Below are positions 37,580 through 49,769 of a DNA stretch of 64,000 nt, in pieces; position 1 is the first letter of the stretch, and each line of letters starts with the position of its first letter. Source of the DNA: Sambucus nigra (lineage: Eukaryota; Streptophyta; Magnoliopsida; Dipsacales; Adoxaceae). The stretch is taken from the NCBI GenBank assembly GCA_949130495.1, contig OX422215.1:70881244-70945243 (forward strand), written 5' to 3'. The position numbers and the translations under genes are program-made. The notes under the pieces are model-generated. The model was not told where the DNA came from. It saw only the letters and a program-made list of their open reading frames with translations, and did not search any database.

Positions 37580-38351
37580 CCAATTGTTCTTGAGTATTCT
37601 GATGTATTTCAAGAGATACCAGGCCTACCACCCCAGTCGAGCTATAGATTTTGTCATAGATTTGTTATCGGATACTCGACCGATAGCACGCTCTCCATAC
37701 TATATGGATCCGGTGGAAATGCGAGAGTTACGAGATCAGATAGAGCAACTATTAGGTCAGGGATTCATTCGTAGGAGTACCTTACCATGGGGATCTTCAG
37801 TGTTGTTTGTAAAAAAGAGAGATGGTTCACTGAGACTATGTGTGGACTACCGAGAGCTGAACAAGGTCATGATACGAAAAAAATATCCATTGCCTCGAAT
37901 CAATGATCTGTTCGACCAGCTAAGGGGAGCAACCTTATTTTCGAAGATAGATTTGAGGTCAGGATACCATCAGCTACGTATTAGGGAGCAGGATGTTTCG
38001 AAGACTGCTTTCTTAACGAGATATGGGTCCTATGAGTTCCGAGTGATGCCATTTGGACTCACAAATGCTCCAGTTGTATTCATGGACTTGATGAATCGAG
38101 TATTCAGAGAGTTCTTGGATCAATTTGTTATCGTCTTCATAGATGGCATCCTGATATATTCACACACTGAGGAAGAGCATGATGAGCACTTGAGGCAGGT
38201 TCTTCTGACTCTACGAGAGCATCGGTTGTATGCTAAGTACGAGAAGTGTGGATTCTGGTTGCGGGAAGTGCAATTCTTGGGACATGTTATTTCTCAACTG
38301 GGGATAGCAATTGACCCGAGTAAAGTGTCAGCAGTGAGGGAGTGGGGATAA
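37580..38351 (+). pseudogene. Gypsy C reverse transcriptase
   Basis: Open for 255 residues. Motifs in order: [67 protein letters not shown], then FIDGILIYS where the family has FIDD; the second catalytic Asp is Gly (GGC at 38145-38147). The thumb motif [10 protein letters not shown] follows. A TAA at 38349 ends the frame just before the RNase H connection. Confidence 0.9.
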
Positions 38352-38354
38352 CCC

Positions 38355-38632
38355 ATGACACCAACAAAAGTGCGTAGTTTCTTGGGGTTAGCCGGGTACT
38401 ACAGGAGATTCATCCGAGGATTCTCTAAGATAGCGGGTCCATTGACGATCTTGACCCGCAAGGGGGTACCATATGTTTGGGATGATACTTGTCAATTGGA
38501 TTTCGATGAGCTGAAAGATAAGCTGACTTCGGCACCAGTTCTTGCTTTACCCAAGCTGGGCGTAGAGTATTTGGTTTACACCGACGCCTCCTTACGGGGA
38601 ATCGGGGGAGTACTTCAGCAGGAAGAGAAGGC
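38355..38632 (+). pseudogene. Gypsy C RNase H, first part
   Basis: Reads KVRSFLGLAGYYRRFIRGFS, then LTSAPVLALPKLGVEYLVYT with the first RNase H Asp in YTDAS. Interrupted after EEKA by copia F at 38633; AAGGC at 38628-38632 is the left target copy. Confidence 0.9.
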
Positions 38633-40607
38633 TGAAAAACGTTGCTAATGCCGTTTAATACAAGATTAAACTGTATAAGAAACTCCGAGATGTTTGTTGA
38701 AGAAACCCTTTTATTTTGAAAATAAAACTTATAAACAACAAGTTGTGTTTACAAAAACTTATGTACGAGAATAACCAAGACTTGTAATCAGTTTTAAAAC
38801 AAAGATAGTTTCAAAAATTCAGCACACTATAGAATGAGATGAGTAGATGAAGATAATCAGAACACGCAGTTTTTAACGTGGTAAAACCTCTCCCAATAGA
38901 GGAAACATCCACGGTGACTTCTAAGTCACAAAAGTAAAAATCCACTAACAACAAATAACAGTTACAAACAATACAACATACATGCACACAAATCAACCTA
39001 TTCTAAGTTTAGGAATATACCCCACTTGGTGTCCTTCTAACTTCTCATAGATCTGATTGTTGATGATGTCCTTCCAGTTTGATAACTTCCTTTTGCTTTA
39101 GCTTCCTTACGTCGACTCAATAATATTTGATCTTATTCACAACACTTCCAGTGTAGTAGTGTGTTAAGTGTTTGTGATGTGATTCCTATCAACATGCATG
39201 AACTCACACACACTTAGTTTTACAGACAGTCCTAGAAAATTACATATAAAGATTATATGCTGTGATTTTCTTTTCTTTCTTTCTTACAGAACTAGAAACC
39301 TTTTTGACCTTTAATTTATCCCAGATTCCACGGATATCTTGCTTCAAAATCGGTCAAGATCTTAATCAATCTCGGTTTTAAAAATATTTTTGAGATTGAA
39401 AATCTCCAAGTGTGAATCCAACTAGGTCAAGGTTAAGTTTCGTAAGAATAGAAACCATAAAATATTTAAAGATCTAAATCAGTAAGGATTTTCTTAAATC
39501 GAGAAAGAAATATGCAGATCTAGTGAAATATAACATGCAAAGTGTAGATCTCTAATTTCTATGAAAAAGAAATACAGATCTTCACACGAATTTTTAAGTT
39601 GGTAATAAGATCACATATCAAGAGGTTACAACATCAATATGAACAAACCAGTAATACCACTCTCTCTCAAACACTCAAGGTTGTGTTTGGGGTTTTGTAT
39701 ATACGAAGGTTTGAATCAGATTTAAAGTGTTTACGGTTAGGGTTAGGGTTTGGTTAACACAGTTTCCCTTTCTCTCTCTTCTCTCTTTTCTTTTCTCTCT
39801 TCTCTCTCACTTCTCTCTTCTCTCTTTTTTTTCTCTCAGAAATGACGACTGCCAAAAGTCTTGAAAGGTTGAGAATTAGAGGGCTTTTATAGGAGTGGAG
39901 GAAGATTCTGGATAGTCGAAGGCAATCAAGGGCTGAGATTAAGTCTTCCTAATATTGACTTGATCTAAGGGTTATAAAATAGCGGTGGTTAAGTCAAATG
40001 TGATTGGTTCACAGTGATAGCACATGGATAGGTTTAAAACACATGCAGGCCATCGATAATGATTGATCTAACGATCAGCAATCCACATGCAACCCTCTCA
40101 CATAACAAACACAAATTGATACATCAGGAAGGTGACAAGTGTTGGCATATAATTGGCTTGCAAACCCGCGTCAAAAATAATTACAGGCAGCACCCTGAAG
40201 TCTCTAGCGCATTTACATTCTACCCAATCAAACATTCAAATGAAAAATGAAATTTTCAAAATAGCATATTTACCCCCACAAAGTTTATAATCACACTTTT
40301 ATTAATGAAAACATTATTTTAAAAATAGTTTAAAAATGTTTAAAAATTCCCAAAAAATTATTAAAACAACATTTGAAGGGGAATTTAACACACAATCCAT
40401 TTTAAGCAATATATACACATGTATGCACTTCTAATGTGTGTAGTGTGATTCAATTTTTACCTTCTTGGATCATTGAAGAGGATGAGGGAGAATGATTCTC
40501 AGGTTCTTTGGATTCTAGGTTAGACAACCAATTTTGTCACTATTTCCAAATTAGTTGAACACTTATACAGTATAGACTTAAGTAAGTCAAAGGTATAAGG
40601 TGCTTCA
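38633..40607 (-). repeat. 3' LTR of copia F
   Basis: Plus strand begins TGAAAAACGTTGC and ends GGTGCTTCA, 1,975 bases. Contains ACGTGGTAAAACCTC near 38875, a telomere-like stretch at 39735-39752 and a CT-rich tract at about 39766-39838. Confidence 0.95.
39735..39752 (-). repeat. Telomere-like repeat in copia F 3' LTR
   Basis: GGTTAGGGTTAGGGTTTGG on the plus strand, so AAACCCTAACCCTAACC in element orientation, next to a GA-rich tract (also element orientation). Plant telo-boxes of this form are known promoter elements. The 5' LTR copy has more units. Confidence 0.7.
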
Positions 40608-40929
40608 ATCTCCCCCTTTGGAAATATGAGACAAAATCTGCTTTGAGTTAGCTTAAACTCTTTGGGAACCAAACAAAATAAAACCTAGTCCTATACAAAA
40701 GATACTATCTACCCATTTCCTAAAAAGTCAAAAATTACATAACTCAACTATTTACAAATTTGTACACTAGAAATGGTAGACAATCAGTAGAAGAGATTCC
40801 TGCAAATATGCACACTAAGATCAAGCAGTTTAGATAAAATGTGAACAAAACATTGAACCCGTAAGACTCAAATTTCTCCCCCATTTTGTCTCAAATGGAC
40901 AAAGGGTAAAAAATTATGGTCTTAAGAGA
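40608..40929 (-). other. Copia F 3' untranslated region with two purine tracts
   Basis: On the minus strand, after the pol stop comes TTTGTCCATTTGAGACAAAA plus GGGGGAG (about 40878-40906), then about 260 bases, then CCAAAGGGGGAGAT directly before the LTR (40608-40621). No env-like frame is present. Confidence 0.75.
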
Positions 40930-42072
40930 TTAATCAGCACATACCATACCTATAGAATTGTGCAAATACAGAAATCTGTTATAGTCTAGAGGTTTAGTGA
41001 ACATGTCTGCAAGTTGCAGATCAGTAGGCAGGTAATGGATTTCTAACTCCTTAGTTTCAACAAGTTCGCGTATAAAATGATGTCTTATTTTAATATGTTT
41101 AGTTCGCGAGTGTTGAACCGGGTTTTTAGATATGTTAATAGCGCTTTGATTGTCACAATACAATTGTAACTTATTTTCTTTAATCCCATAGTCGCTTAAC
41201 ATTTGTTTTATCCATAACAATTGAGCACAGCAACTCCCTTCTCCTATATATTCGGACTCAGCCGTAGATAAAGATGTGCAATTCTGTTTTTTGCTACTCC
41301 AACCTACTAAATTATTGCCGACATAATAGCAGGCACCTGATGTACTTTTACTGTCATCAGTACAACCGGCCCAATCAGCATCAGTATACCCTATGATGGT
41401 GCTACAGGTATCATTAGTGTACCTAAGTCCAAGATTAAGAGTGCCCTTTATGTACTTTATTATACGTTTTACAAACGATAAATGGCTCTCTTTAGGGTTA
41501 TTCTGGTAACGAGCACACAGACATACAACATACATTATATCTGGTCGTGAGGCAGTTAGATAAAGTAGGCTACCAATCATACTACGATAAAGTGTGGAAT
41601 CAACTGACTTTCTATTTTCATCTTTACATAATTTAACAGTAGTACTCATAGGCGTTTTGGCAATTTTAGCATTATCTAGACCAAATTTCTTAACGAGATC
41701 TAAGGCATACTTAGTTTGAGAGACAAATAGTCCATCAGAATTCTGTTTCACTTGAAATCCTAGAAAAAGTTGTAGCTCCCCCATAAGGGACATGTGAAAC
41801 TCCTTATGCATAATAGCAGAAAAAGATTTAACTTCAGTTTTTGAAGTAGACCCAAAAATGATGTCGTCTACATAGACTTGGGCTATAATAATGTTTTTGT
41901 CAAAATGTTTGACAAAGAGGGTCTGGTCATTTCCTCCTCTCTTAAAACCCTTATCCAACAAAAAGTTGGAAAGGCGTTCATACCAAGCTCTAGGAGCTTG
42001 TTTTAAGCCATACAAAGCCTTTTTTAGACGAAAGACATGGTCTGGGTATTTTGGGTCAATGAACCCTTTGGG
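40930..42072 (-). pseudogene. Copia F RT core and RNase H, beyond the premature stop
   Basis: In frame with the upstream polyprotein; 19 codons after the stop the frame reads LYGLKQAPRAWYERL. RT active site VYVDDIIFGS, then FLGFQVKQNSDGLFVSQTKY and GSLLYLTASRPDIMYVVC. RNase H has DADWAGCTDDSKSTSG, STAESEYIGE and LYCDNQSAINI with the acidic residues present. Ends with LADMFTKPLDYNRF. All catalytic residues appear intact; only the upstream stop separates it from gag-integrase. Copia E keeps Gln at that codon. Confidence 0.9.
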
Positions 42073-45000
42073 TTATTCTACATACGTTTCTTCGGACAGA
42101 ATTCCATTGAGGAAGGCAGACTTGACATCCATTTGATACAGTGTAAATTTTAAGTGACACGCTATGGCGAAAAGAAGTCGAACAGATTCAAGACGAGTGA
42201 CAGGGGAAAATTTCTCGCTAAAATCTATTCCTTCTATTTGTGAGTAACCTTGAGCAACTAGTCTAGCTTTGTTTCTAAGGATTACCACATGTTCATCAGA
42301 TTTGTTCTTAAAGATCCAACGTGTGCCAATAACATTTTTGTTTTGAGGTCGCGGTACAAGATACCAGACATCGTGAATGACAAATTGTAAAAGTTCTTCC
42401 CGCATCACAGAAATCCAGTGTGTGTCATTCAATGCTTCATTAACATTTTTCGGTTCCACAAGGGAGACGAAACATGCATAATTAGCATAATTTCTTAACT
42501 GGGATCTAGTACGGACTGGCTCATTAGGATTACCGACCACGTTGTCAATGGGATGATCTTTAGAGACCCAGCCAGGTACTTCTGGACTCTCAATAGGTAA
42601 TGAGTCATCTATTTCTGGTGAATCAGTTTTGAAATCATTTTCAGATTCAACCACAATAGGTGATTCAAATATCTTATTTTCGATAATAGTGTCGCTTACA
42701 ACTACATTTATCGATTCCATAAGGGTCTTAGTACGCAGATTGTATATACGATAAGCATGGCTATTTGGAGAGTATCCTAAGAAGATGGCTTTATCACCAC
42801 GCGTCTCGAATTTTGACAAATGTTCTCTGTCTTTATAGACATAACACTGACTTCCGAAAGTTCTTATATATTTCAGATTAGGCTTCTTACCGTACCACAA
42901 CTCATAAGGGGTTTGTTTAGTGTTTTTCCTAAGGTACACCCTATTAATAATATGACATGCAGTTCTAATGGATTCTACCCAGAAATACTTAGGTAGGGAT
43001 TTGGCATGCAACATGACACGTGCCATCTCTTGAAGAGTTCGGTTTTTCCTTTCGGCAACACCGTTCTGCTGAGGAGTCTTAGGGGCACTGAATTCGTGTT
43101 TGTAACCGTTGTAGTCACAATATTCAACTATTCCTGTGTCTATGAACTCTCCCCCTCTATCGCTACGAATGCGGTTGACTTGTGTGTCCTTCTCATTTTC
43201 AATTCTTAGTAAAAATTTTAAAAAATTCTGAAACGTGACAGATTTTTGTTTCAAGAAGGCAACCCAAGTGAATCGTGTGAAATCATCAACCATGACAAGG
43301 ATATAACTGTGTCCATAAAGACTAACAGTTCTAGAGGGACCAATAAGGTCCATATGGATGAGATCTAGAGGTCTAGAGGTGAGAATGTCTTTAACTTTTT
43401 TATGCGAAGTCTTAACTATTTTTCCTTCCTGGCAATGACCACAGACAACACTGGAAATAGGTTTAATTTTAGGAATTCCTCTAACAATCTCTTGATTAGA
43501 CAATCTACCAAGGATATCATAACTTAGGTGACCCATACGATTATGCCAAATTTCATTGTCATCCATTCTGACAATGTTACAGGTTTCAGAACCAGTCTTG
43601 ACAGTATAACAATTGTCAGGTGTTCTAAATCCGGTAATAATGCATTTACCTTTATCATTTAGAATTTTACAATTGTTCTTTGAAAAGGTAACTGTATGGT
43701 CAGAGTCACAAAATTGTGATATACTTAGGAGGTTGGCTTTAAGGCCTTTAACTAAAAGTACATTTTCGAGATTAGGCATTCCCTCTTCTTTTAGGGTTCC
43801 TTTACCTATGATCTGGGATGAAACTCCGTCACCAAAAACTACTTTGCCTCCAGCAAATCTGGTCTTGTTTAAGAGTTTGTTTTCATCTCCTGTCATATGT
43901 TTGGAGCATCCTGAATCTAAGTACCAACCAGATGAAGTGTGTTCAGCTTTTAAGGCAGTGATAACAATGTTACACTTCATTTGGGGTAAAAGATCATCTT
44001 TTCTAACCCAAATAGCTCTAGTTTTAATTTTGCACAAGTTTGCCCTCATTTGATAAAATTTTCGAGAAACAGTTTTTTGTCGAAAAACATTTGGAGCAAC
44101 AACCTGATTATTGTGGAAAATTTGAGCTTTTGGTTTAGGAAAGTTTCTGGGAGCCTTTCTCTTAAATGAACTCTTTATTTTGGTCTTTCTATTCCTGTAG
44201 TTAGAGTTCTTGTCAGGTTGTCTTGGAAGGACATAATGGTTACGATTTTGCCTAGAATAGTTAAAGTTCTTATAGATAGAAGTGTTGTACACAGGGCTAT
44301 TTAGACGCCTAGCATAACATCCTTCAAAGGAATGACCATAAATGTCACAGTAGGAGCAATACTGATTGCTTGAGGGATGAACTTCCTTAGGAAAACTTCT
44401 AAATATGGGTTTAACAGCATTCTGTTCAGAAGTCCTATTCCTACGAGGGATGGTTTTAAAGGTAGATTCAGCCTTTCTGATCAAAGGACAGACGTATTTA
44501 GTCTTAAGTGTAGTGTCAGCCTTAGAATTACTAGACGCTCCAATGTCTTTCTGTTGTTGCTTTTGATCAAATTCCTTTTTAATAAAATGAAAATCTGGAC
44601 ATGTTTCAATTGGTCTTTTGCCCCCAAACACAAACTTAATAGGTTCAAGATTTATAGTTTGTGGTTTATTCTTAGGGTAAAATCCAATACCGGTTCTATC
44701 ATCAGAATTGGTCTTGGAGTCAACAACAAAGTCAGTAAAACAATTTGAATTGTTTTTAAACTTAGAAATTTTTTTGAAAACAGTAGCTGTCTTTATTTTT
44801 GCTTCCTCCGGTTCTAATAATGTTCCCTTGTATTTCATTTCCAGGGTTTCATTAGTTTTAGTCAACTCTTTTAATTTTTGATCAAAATTTTCAATTTCAG
44901 ATTGATGAGACAGACACTGGTTAGTGTACTCTTCGGCATTCAACTTCACAATAAGACTTAGATCATCTAATTTCTTAGTCAGGTCTCTAACAATCTTCTC

Positions 45001-46437
45001 CAGTCTAGTGCCTTTTTTTAGAGTTTTAGCATACAAAGTATGAATATCTGGGAGGTCATCTGTGTCTGAGTCGCTAAGTGAAGTGTGTGTAGTGGCCCCT
45101 AACGATTCAGTTTTAGTACTCACGCACCCATTTACATCGTCGTTATCGAGATCACTTTGACTCACACACACGGAACTAGAACTAGCAACATTTTCAGATA
45201 ACAAGGCATCTAGGCCAATCAAAGCAGTATTCACACAAGCAGGAGTAATAGCATCATTATCACACACAGGCATATCATCATTGTAAATGATCTTAGCATA
45301 AAAGGACATGCAAGGGTCAAGTACATTTGATGACTCAAGTTCCTCTTCATCAGAGTCACTTGATTCATCCCAAGTTTTACAGACATTGGCTCTATTGTGT
45401 GTGTTGGCTTTATTCAGATTAACTCTGCAATCGTGAGCAATGTGACCTAGTTTCCCACATCTACAACATTCAATCTTTTTAAGGTCTCTGTTAGATCTGA
45501 AGTTGTTGTCCTTAGGATATTTGTCAAGACCTCTCTCATGAGGTTTGGGATTAGACAGATTTGAATAATTAGGCTTGCCTTGTTTAGATGCCTGTTTGTT
45601 TCTAAATTTAACAATTTTCTTAAATTGTTTGGACATCAAGGCAATCTGATTATCTAGTTTGTCTATATCACACTCCTCATCAGAGTCAGAGTTGATCAAA
45701 TTAGTCTCAAGTTTAGATATCTTAGAGGCAAAACTCAAGTTAGAGTTGGGCTGTTTTCTTTGTGAATGATTTAATTGTTTCTTAAAGTCTAATTCCATTT
45801 CCATAGTCCTAAGTTTGCTACTGAGTAACTCGGGGGTAAGGTTTTGATCACTCATTTCCTCAATAACATACCTCTTACTGTCAAACTTTTGTGGTAATGA
45901 TCTTAGAATTTTAGAAACAATCTCATTCCTATCATATGTAATACCATTAGCATGCAACTTAGTAACTATATCAGTTAAGTTCATGTAAAAGTCATCAAAA
46001 GACTCAGAGTCAGACATAATCAAAGAGTTGTACTCCTGGGTAAGCATTTGAGTTTTAGCAGCTTTAACTCTTGAGTCTCCTTCATGGGCAGTGATTAATG
46101 TGTCCCAAGCTTCCTTAGAAGTGGCACAAGATGAGATTCTCTTGAACTCATACTCATTAATAGACATAAAGATGGCATTCTTGCCTTTATTGTTATTGCG
46201 AGAAATAGTTTTCTCTTCTTGGGTAAACTCACTTAAGATTTTCTTTACCCTCTCATCACTTCCTTCAGTGGCTGGTTTAGTAGGATAAGTGTATCCGTTT
46301 TCAATAATGTCCCAGACATCATCTCCTAAAGTCCCTTGGATGAAGGCAACCATTCTTACTTTCCAGTAAGCAAAGTTGTTTCCATCAAAGAGTGGAGGTC
46401 TGGACAGATTACCAAACCTTTCATTCTTCTCGTCCAT
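42073..46437 (-). CDS. Copia F gag-protease-integrase-RT N-terminal polyprotein
   Basis: Open for 1,454 residues from ATG at 46437. Gag spans about residues 1-835: [14 protein letters not shown] (16-29), zinc knuckle [13 protein letters not shown] (325-337), coiled-coil-like stretch (about 470-560), second knuckle [14 protein letters not shown] (694-707). Protease active site [10 protein letters not shown] (841-850). Integrase zinc region begins near [10 protein letters not shown], then DDE motifs [16 protein letters not shown] and [14 protein letters not shown] starts with [20 protein letters not shown] and ends at a TAA replacing Gln in the ETYVEQPKGF-type motif (42075-42073). Copia polyproteins normally run without this break, so the RT product is truncated before its active site. 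Confidence 0.93.
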   Translation of the reverse strand: MDEKNERFGNLSRPPLFDGNNFAYWKVRMVAFIQGTLGDDVWDIIENGYTYPTKPATEGSDERVKKILSEFTQEEKTISRNNNKGKNAIFMSINEYEFKRISSCATSKEAWDTLITAHEGDSRVKAAKTQMLTQEYNSLIMSDSESFDDFYMNLTDIVTKLHANGITYDRNEIVSKILRSLPQKFDSKRYVIEEMSDQNLTPELLSSKLRTMEMELDFKKQLNHSQRKQPNSNLSFASKISKLETNLINSDSDEECDIDKLDNQIALMSKQFKKIVKFRNKQASKQGKPNYSNLSNPKPHERGLDKYPKDNNFRSNRDLKKIECCRCGKLGHIAHDCRVNLNKANTHNRANVCKTWDESSDSDEEELESSNVLDPCMSFYAKIIYNDDMPVCDNDAITPACVNTALIGLDALLSENVASSSSVCVSQSDLDNDDVNGCVSTKTESLGATTHTSLSDSDTDDLPDIHTLYAKTLKKGTRLEKIVRDLTKKLDDLSLIVKLNAEEYTNQCLSHQSEIENFDQKLKELTKTNETLEMKYKGTLLEPEEAKIKTATVFKKISKFKNNSNCFTDFVVDSKTNSDDRTGIGFYPKNKPQTINLEPIKFVFGGKRPIETCPDFHFIKKEFDQKQQQKDIGASSNSKADTTLKTKYVCPLIRKAESTFKTIPRRNRTSEQNAVKPIFRSFPKEVHPSSNQYCSYCDIYGHSFEGCYARRLNSPVYNTSIYKNFNYSRQNRNHYVLPRQPDKNSNYRNRKTKIKSSFKRKAPRNFPKPKAQIFHNNQVVAPNVFRQKTVSRKFYQMRANLCKIKTRAIWVRKDDLLPQMKCNIVITALKAEHTSSGWYLDSGCSKHMTGDENKLLNKTRFAGGKVVFGDGVSSQIIGKGTLKEEGMPNLENVLLVKGLKANLLSISQFCDSDHTVTFSKNNCKILNDKGKCIITGFRTPDNCYTVKTGSETCNIVRMDDNEIWHNRMGHLSYDILGRLSNQEIVRGIPKIKPISSVVCGHCQEGKIVKTSHKKVKDILTSRPLDLIHMDLIGPSRTVSLYGHSYILVMVDDFTRFTWVAFLKQKSVTFQNFLKFLLRIENEKDTQVNRIRSDRGGEFIDTGIVEYCDYNGYKHEFSAPKTPQQNGVAERKNRTLQEMARVMLHAKSLPKYFWVESIRTACHIINRVYLRKNTKQTPYELWYGKKPNLKYIRTFGSQCYVYKDREHLSKFETRGDKAIFLGYSPNSHAYRIYNLRTKTLMESINVVVSDTIIENKIFESPIVVESENDFKTDSPEIDDSLPIESPEVPGWVSKDHPIDNVVGNPNEPVRTRSQLRNYANYACFVSLVEPKNVNEALNDTHWISVMREELLQFVIHDVWYLVPRPQNKNVIGTRWIFKNKSDEHVVILRNKARLVAQGYSQIEGIDFSEKFSPVTRLESVRLLFAIACHLKFTLYQMDVKSAFLNGILSEETYVE

Positions 46438-46500
46438 AGTTAGGTTTTTCAGAAAATGATTTCAGAAACACATGATCTTTTTGAAATAAAAGTTTATAGG

Positions 46501-46512
46501 GCTCTGATACCA
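46501..46512 (-). other. Primer binding site, copia F
   Basis: Minus strand TGGTATCAGAGC, a perfect 12-base match to the initiator Met-tRNA end, two bases after the LTR. Confidence 0.9.
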
Positions 46513-46514
46513 AT

Positions 46515-48495
46515 TGAAAAACGTTGCTAATGCCGTTTAATACAAGATTAAACTGTATAAGAAACTCTGAGATGTTTGTTGAAGAAACCCTTTTCTTTTG
46601 AAAATAAAACTTATAAACAACAAGTTGTGTTTACAAAAACTTATGTACGAGAATAACCAAGACTTGTAATCGGTTTTAAAACAAAGATAGTTTTAAAAAT
46701 TCAGCACACTATAGAATGAGATGAGTAGATGAAGATAATCAGAACACACAGTTTTTAACGTGGTAAAACCTCTCCCAATAGAGGAAACATCCACGGTGAC
46801 TTCTAAGTCACAAAAGTAAAAATCCACTAACAACAAATAACAGTTACAAACAATACAACATACATGCACACAAATCAACCTATTCTAAGTTTAGGAATAT
46901 ACCCCACTTGGTGTCCTTCTAACTTCTCATAGATCTGATTGTTGATGATGTCCTTCCAGTTTGATAACTTCCTTTTGCTTTAGCTTCCTTACGTCGACTC
47001 AATAATCTTTGATCTTATTCACAACACTTCCAGTGTAGTAGTGTGTTAAGTGTTTGTGATGTGATTCCTATCAACATGCATGAACTCACACACACTTAGT
47101 TTTACAGACAGTCCTAGAAAATTACATATAAAGACTATATGCTGTGATTTTCTTTTATTTCTTTCTTACAGAACTAGAAACCTTTTTTACCTTTAATTTA
47201 TCCCAGATTCCACGGATATCTTGCTTCAAAATCGGTCAAGATCTTAATCAATCTCGGTTTTAAAAATATTTTTGAGATTGAAAATCTCCAAGTGTGAATC
47301 CAACTAGGTCAAGGTTAAGTTTCGTAAGAATAGAAACCATAAAATATTTATAGATCTAAATCAGTAAGGATTTTCTTAAATCGAGAAAGAAATATGCAGA
47401 TCTAGTGAAATATAACATGCAAAGTGTAGATCTCTAATTTCTATGAAAAAGAAATACTGATCTTCACACGAATGTTTAAGTTGGTAATAAGATCACAGAT
47501 CAAAAGGTTACAGCATCAATATGAACAAACCAGTAATACCACTCTCTCTCAAACACTCAAGGTTGTGTTTGGGGTTTTGTATATACGAAGGATTGAATCA
47601 GATTTGAAGTGTTTAGGGTTAGGGTTAGGGTTAGGGTTTGGCTAACACAGTTTCCCTTTCTCTCTCTTCTCTCTTTTCTTTTCTCTCTTCTCTCTCACTT
47701 CTCTCTTCTCTCTTATTTTCTCTCAGAAATGACGACTGCCAAAAATCTTGAAAGGTTGAGAATTAGAGGGCTTTTATAGGAGTGGAGGAAGATTCTGGAT
47801 AGTCAAAGGCAATCAAGGGCTGAGATTAAGTCTTCCTAATATTGACTTGATCTAAGGGTTATAAAATAGCGGTGGTTAAGTCGAATGTGATTAGTTCACA
47901 GTGATAGCACATGGATAGGTTTAAAACACATGCAGGCCATCGATAATGATTGATCTAACGATCAGCAATCCACCAGGCAACCCTCTCACATAACAAACAC
48001 AAATTGATACATCAGGAAGGTGACAAGTGTTGGCATATAATTGGCTTGCAAAAGCGCGTCAAAAATAATTACAGGCAGCACCCTGAAGTCTCTAGCGCAT
48101 TTACATTCTACCCAATCAAACATTCAAATGAAAAATGAAATTTTCAAAATAGCATATTTACCCCCACAAAGTTTATAATCACACTTTTATTAATGAAAAC
48201 ATTATTTTAAAAATAGTTTAAAAATGTTTAAAAATTCCCAAAAAATTATTAAAACAACATTTGAAGGGGAATTTAACACACAATCCATTTTAAGCAATAT
48301 ATACACATGTATGCACTTCTAATGTGTGTAGTGTGATTCAATTTTTACCTTCTTGGATCATTGAAGAGGATGAGGGAGAATGATTCTCAGGTTCTTTGGA
48401 TTCTAGGTTAGACAACCAATTTTGTCACTATTTCCAAATTAGTTGAACACTTATACAGTATAGACTTAAGTAAGTCAAAGGTATAAGGTGCTTCA
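46515..48495 (-). repeat. 5' LTR of copia F
   Basis: 1,981 bases, near-identical to 38633-40607. In the element orientation it begins TGAAGCACC and ends TTTTTCA. Includes a telomere-like run of four to five units at 47612-47640. Confidence 0.95.
47612..47640 (-). repeat. Telomere-like repeat in copia F 5' LTR
   Basis: Four consecutive TTAGGG/TTTAGGG-type units followed by GGGTTTG, against two in the 3' LTR; sits next to a GA-rich tract in element orientation. Confidence 0.75.
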
Positions 48496-48500
48496 AAGGC

Positions 48501-48690
48501 TATAGCTTTTGCCTCTCGTAAGCTTAAGCCGCACGAGAGGAATTACCCCACTCATGACCTAGAGTTAGCAGCGGTCGTCTTTGCATTGAGGATATGTAGA
48601 CACTATTTATTGGGGGAGAAATTCCGCTTGTTCACAGACCACAAGTCACTGCAGTACCTGTTCACTCACGAGAGCTGAATATGCGACATC
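48501..48690 (+). pseudogene. Gypsy C RNase H, second part
   Basis: Resumes after copia F with [20 protein letters not shown], then [20 protein letters not shown] and [12 protein letters not shown], the typical gypsy RNase H end. A TGA replaces a Leu-region codon after THES at about 48677. Confidence 0.9.
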
Positions 48691-49760
48691 GCAGGTGGTT
48701 AGAGTTTGTGAAGGACTATCAGTTCGACATACAATACCATCCGGGGAAGGCCAACGTAGTTGCTGATGCATTGAGCCGTAGACCGGTAGATGATGTAGCA
48801 GACGTCTGGAGATCAAAGTGGAAAGAGTTGGATCACCATGATGAGGTAGCCCGTTCATTCGTATCTGTCATGACAGTGACACCCGAGATTATTACAAGGG
48901 TAATACAAGCACAGACAGCAGACTCATTTTACAGGGAGCAAATAGTACGGCTTTTAGCCGAGGGTGCTGAATCCTACTCAATTAGTTACGATGGAGGTTT
49001 GAGGTTTAATGGGAGATTGGTGGTCCCAAAAGGAGCAGACTTACATCATGCAGTGATGACCCAGTCTCACGAGTCCTGATTCGCAGTGCATCCCGGGGGA
49101 GATAAGATGTACCAGGATATGAGGCGGCAATACTGGTGGAGTGGGATGAAGAAGGACATCGCTGAGTTCGTGTCCAAGTGTTCTACTTGCCAGATGGTAA
49201 AGGTGGACCACCAGAAACCGTCGAGGTTGCTTCGGCCATTGGAAATACCCACGTGGAAGTGGGGGAGTATTTTCATGGATTTTATTACTGGGTTGCCTAC
49301 ATCACAGCGGGGCCACGACTCCATCTGGGTAATTGTGGACCGTTTGACCAAGGCGGCTCATTTTCTGCCAGTACGGACAGACTATACCACGGGACAGTAC
49401 GCTCAATTGTTCATTGCTGAGATTGTTAGACTACATGGGGTGCCCCTGGATATTGTGTTAGACAGAGACAAGATTTTCATATCGCATTTCTGGGAGAGTT
49501 TCCAAGAGGCCATGGGTACAGAGTTGAGGTTGAGTTCAGCTTACCATCCACAGAGAGATGGAAAAATCAAGCGTACCAACCAGATGTTGAAAGATATGCT
49601 ACGCATGTGTGTCCTTGATTTTGGGGGAGGTTGGGAGCCACATCTTCCACTGGTGGAATTTACTTATAATAACTCTTATCAGTTCACGATTGGCATGGCT
49701 CCATTAGAGGTATTGTATGGCAGGCCTTATCGTTCTCAGACTTGTTAGCTAGAGGTGGGG
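48681..49760 (+). pseudogene. Gypsy C integrase
   Basis: Starts with the [20 protein letters not shown] linker and ADALSRRP. A zinc domain follows (HPGGDKMYQDMRRQYWWSGM, CSTCQMVK). The core has MDFITGLPTS (first Asp) and VLDRDKIFISHFW (second Asp), but the third acid is lost: the family TERTNQ motif reads IKRTNQ with AAG at 49569-49571. A stop at about 49078 and another at 49746 break the frame. Compare gypsy G, which keeps all three acids. Confidence 0.9.
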
Positions 49761-49769
49761 TACAACAAG

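Larger units (their letters stand above)
38633..48495 (-). mobile_element. Copia element F, full length, minus strand, nearly intact
   Basis: LTRs 38633-40607 and 46515-48495; target duplication AAGGC at 38628-38632 and 48496-48500, perfect. Minus-strand order: 5' LTR (46515-48495), primer site, one polyprotein frame of about 1,835 codons with one stop, hairpin, purine tract, 3' LTR. In the first 245 LTR bases I count 5 differences. Lineage looks SIRE/Maximus-like from the long gag and the 3' purine tracts. Confidence 0.95.

Noticed and set aside
40608..40929. Env-like third gene in copia F, as in some SIRE elements
   Set aside because: Only about 320 bases between pol and LTR, with no open frame.
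43613..44748. Plus-strand open frames of 123-146 residues inside copia F
   Set aside because: Antisense shadows of the intact minus-strand polyprotein; no motif of their own.
47612..47640. True interstitial telomere
   Set aside because: Only four to five units, and the same place in the other LTR has two; it is part of the LTR.
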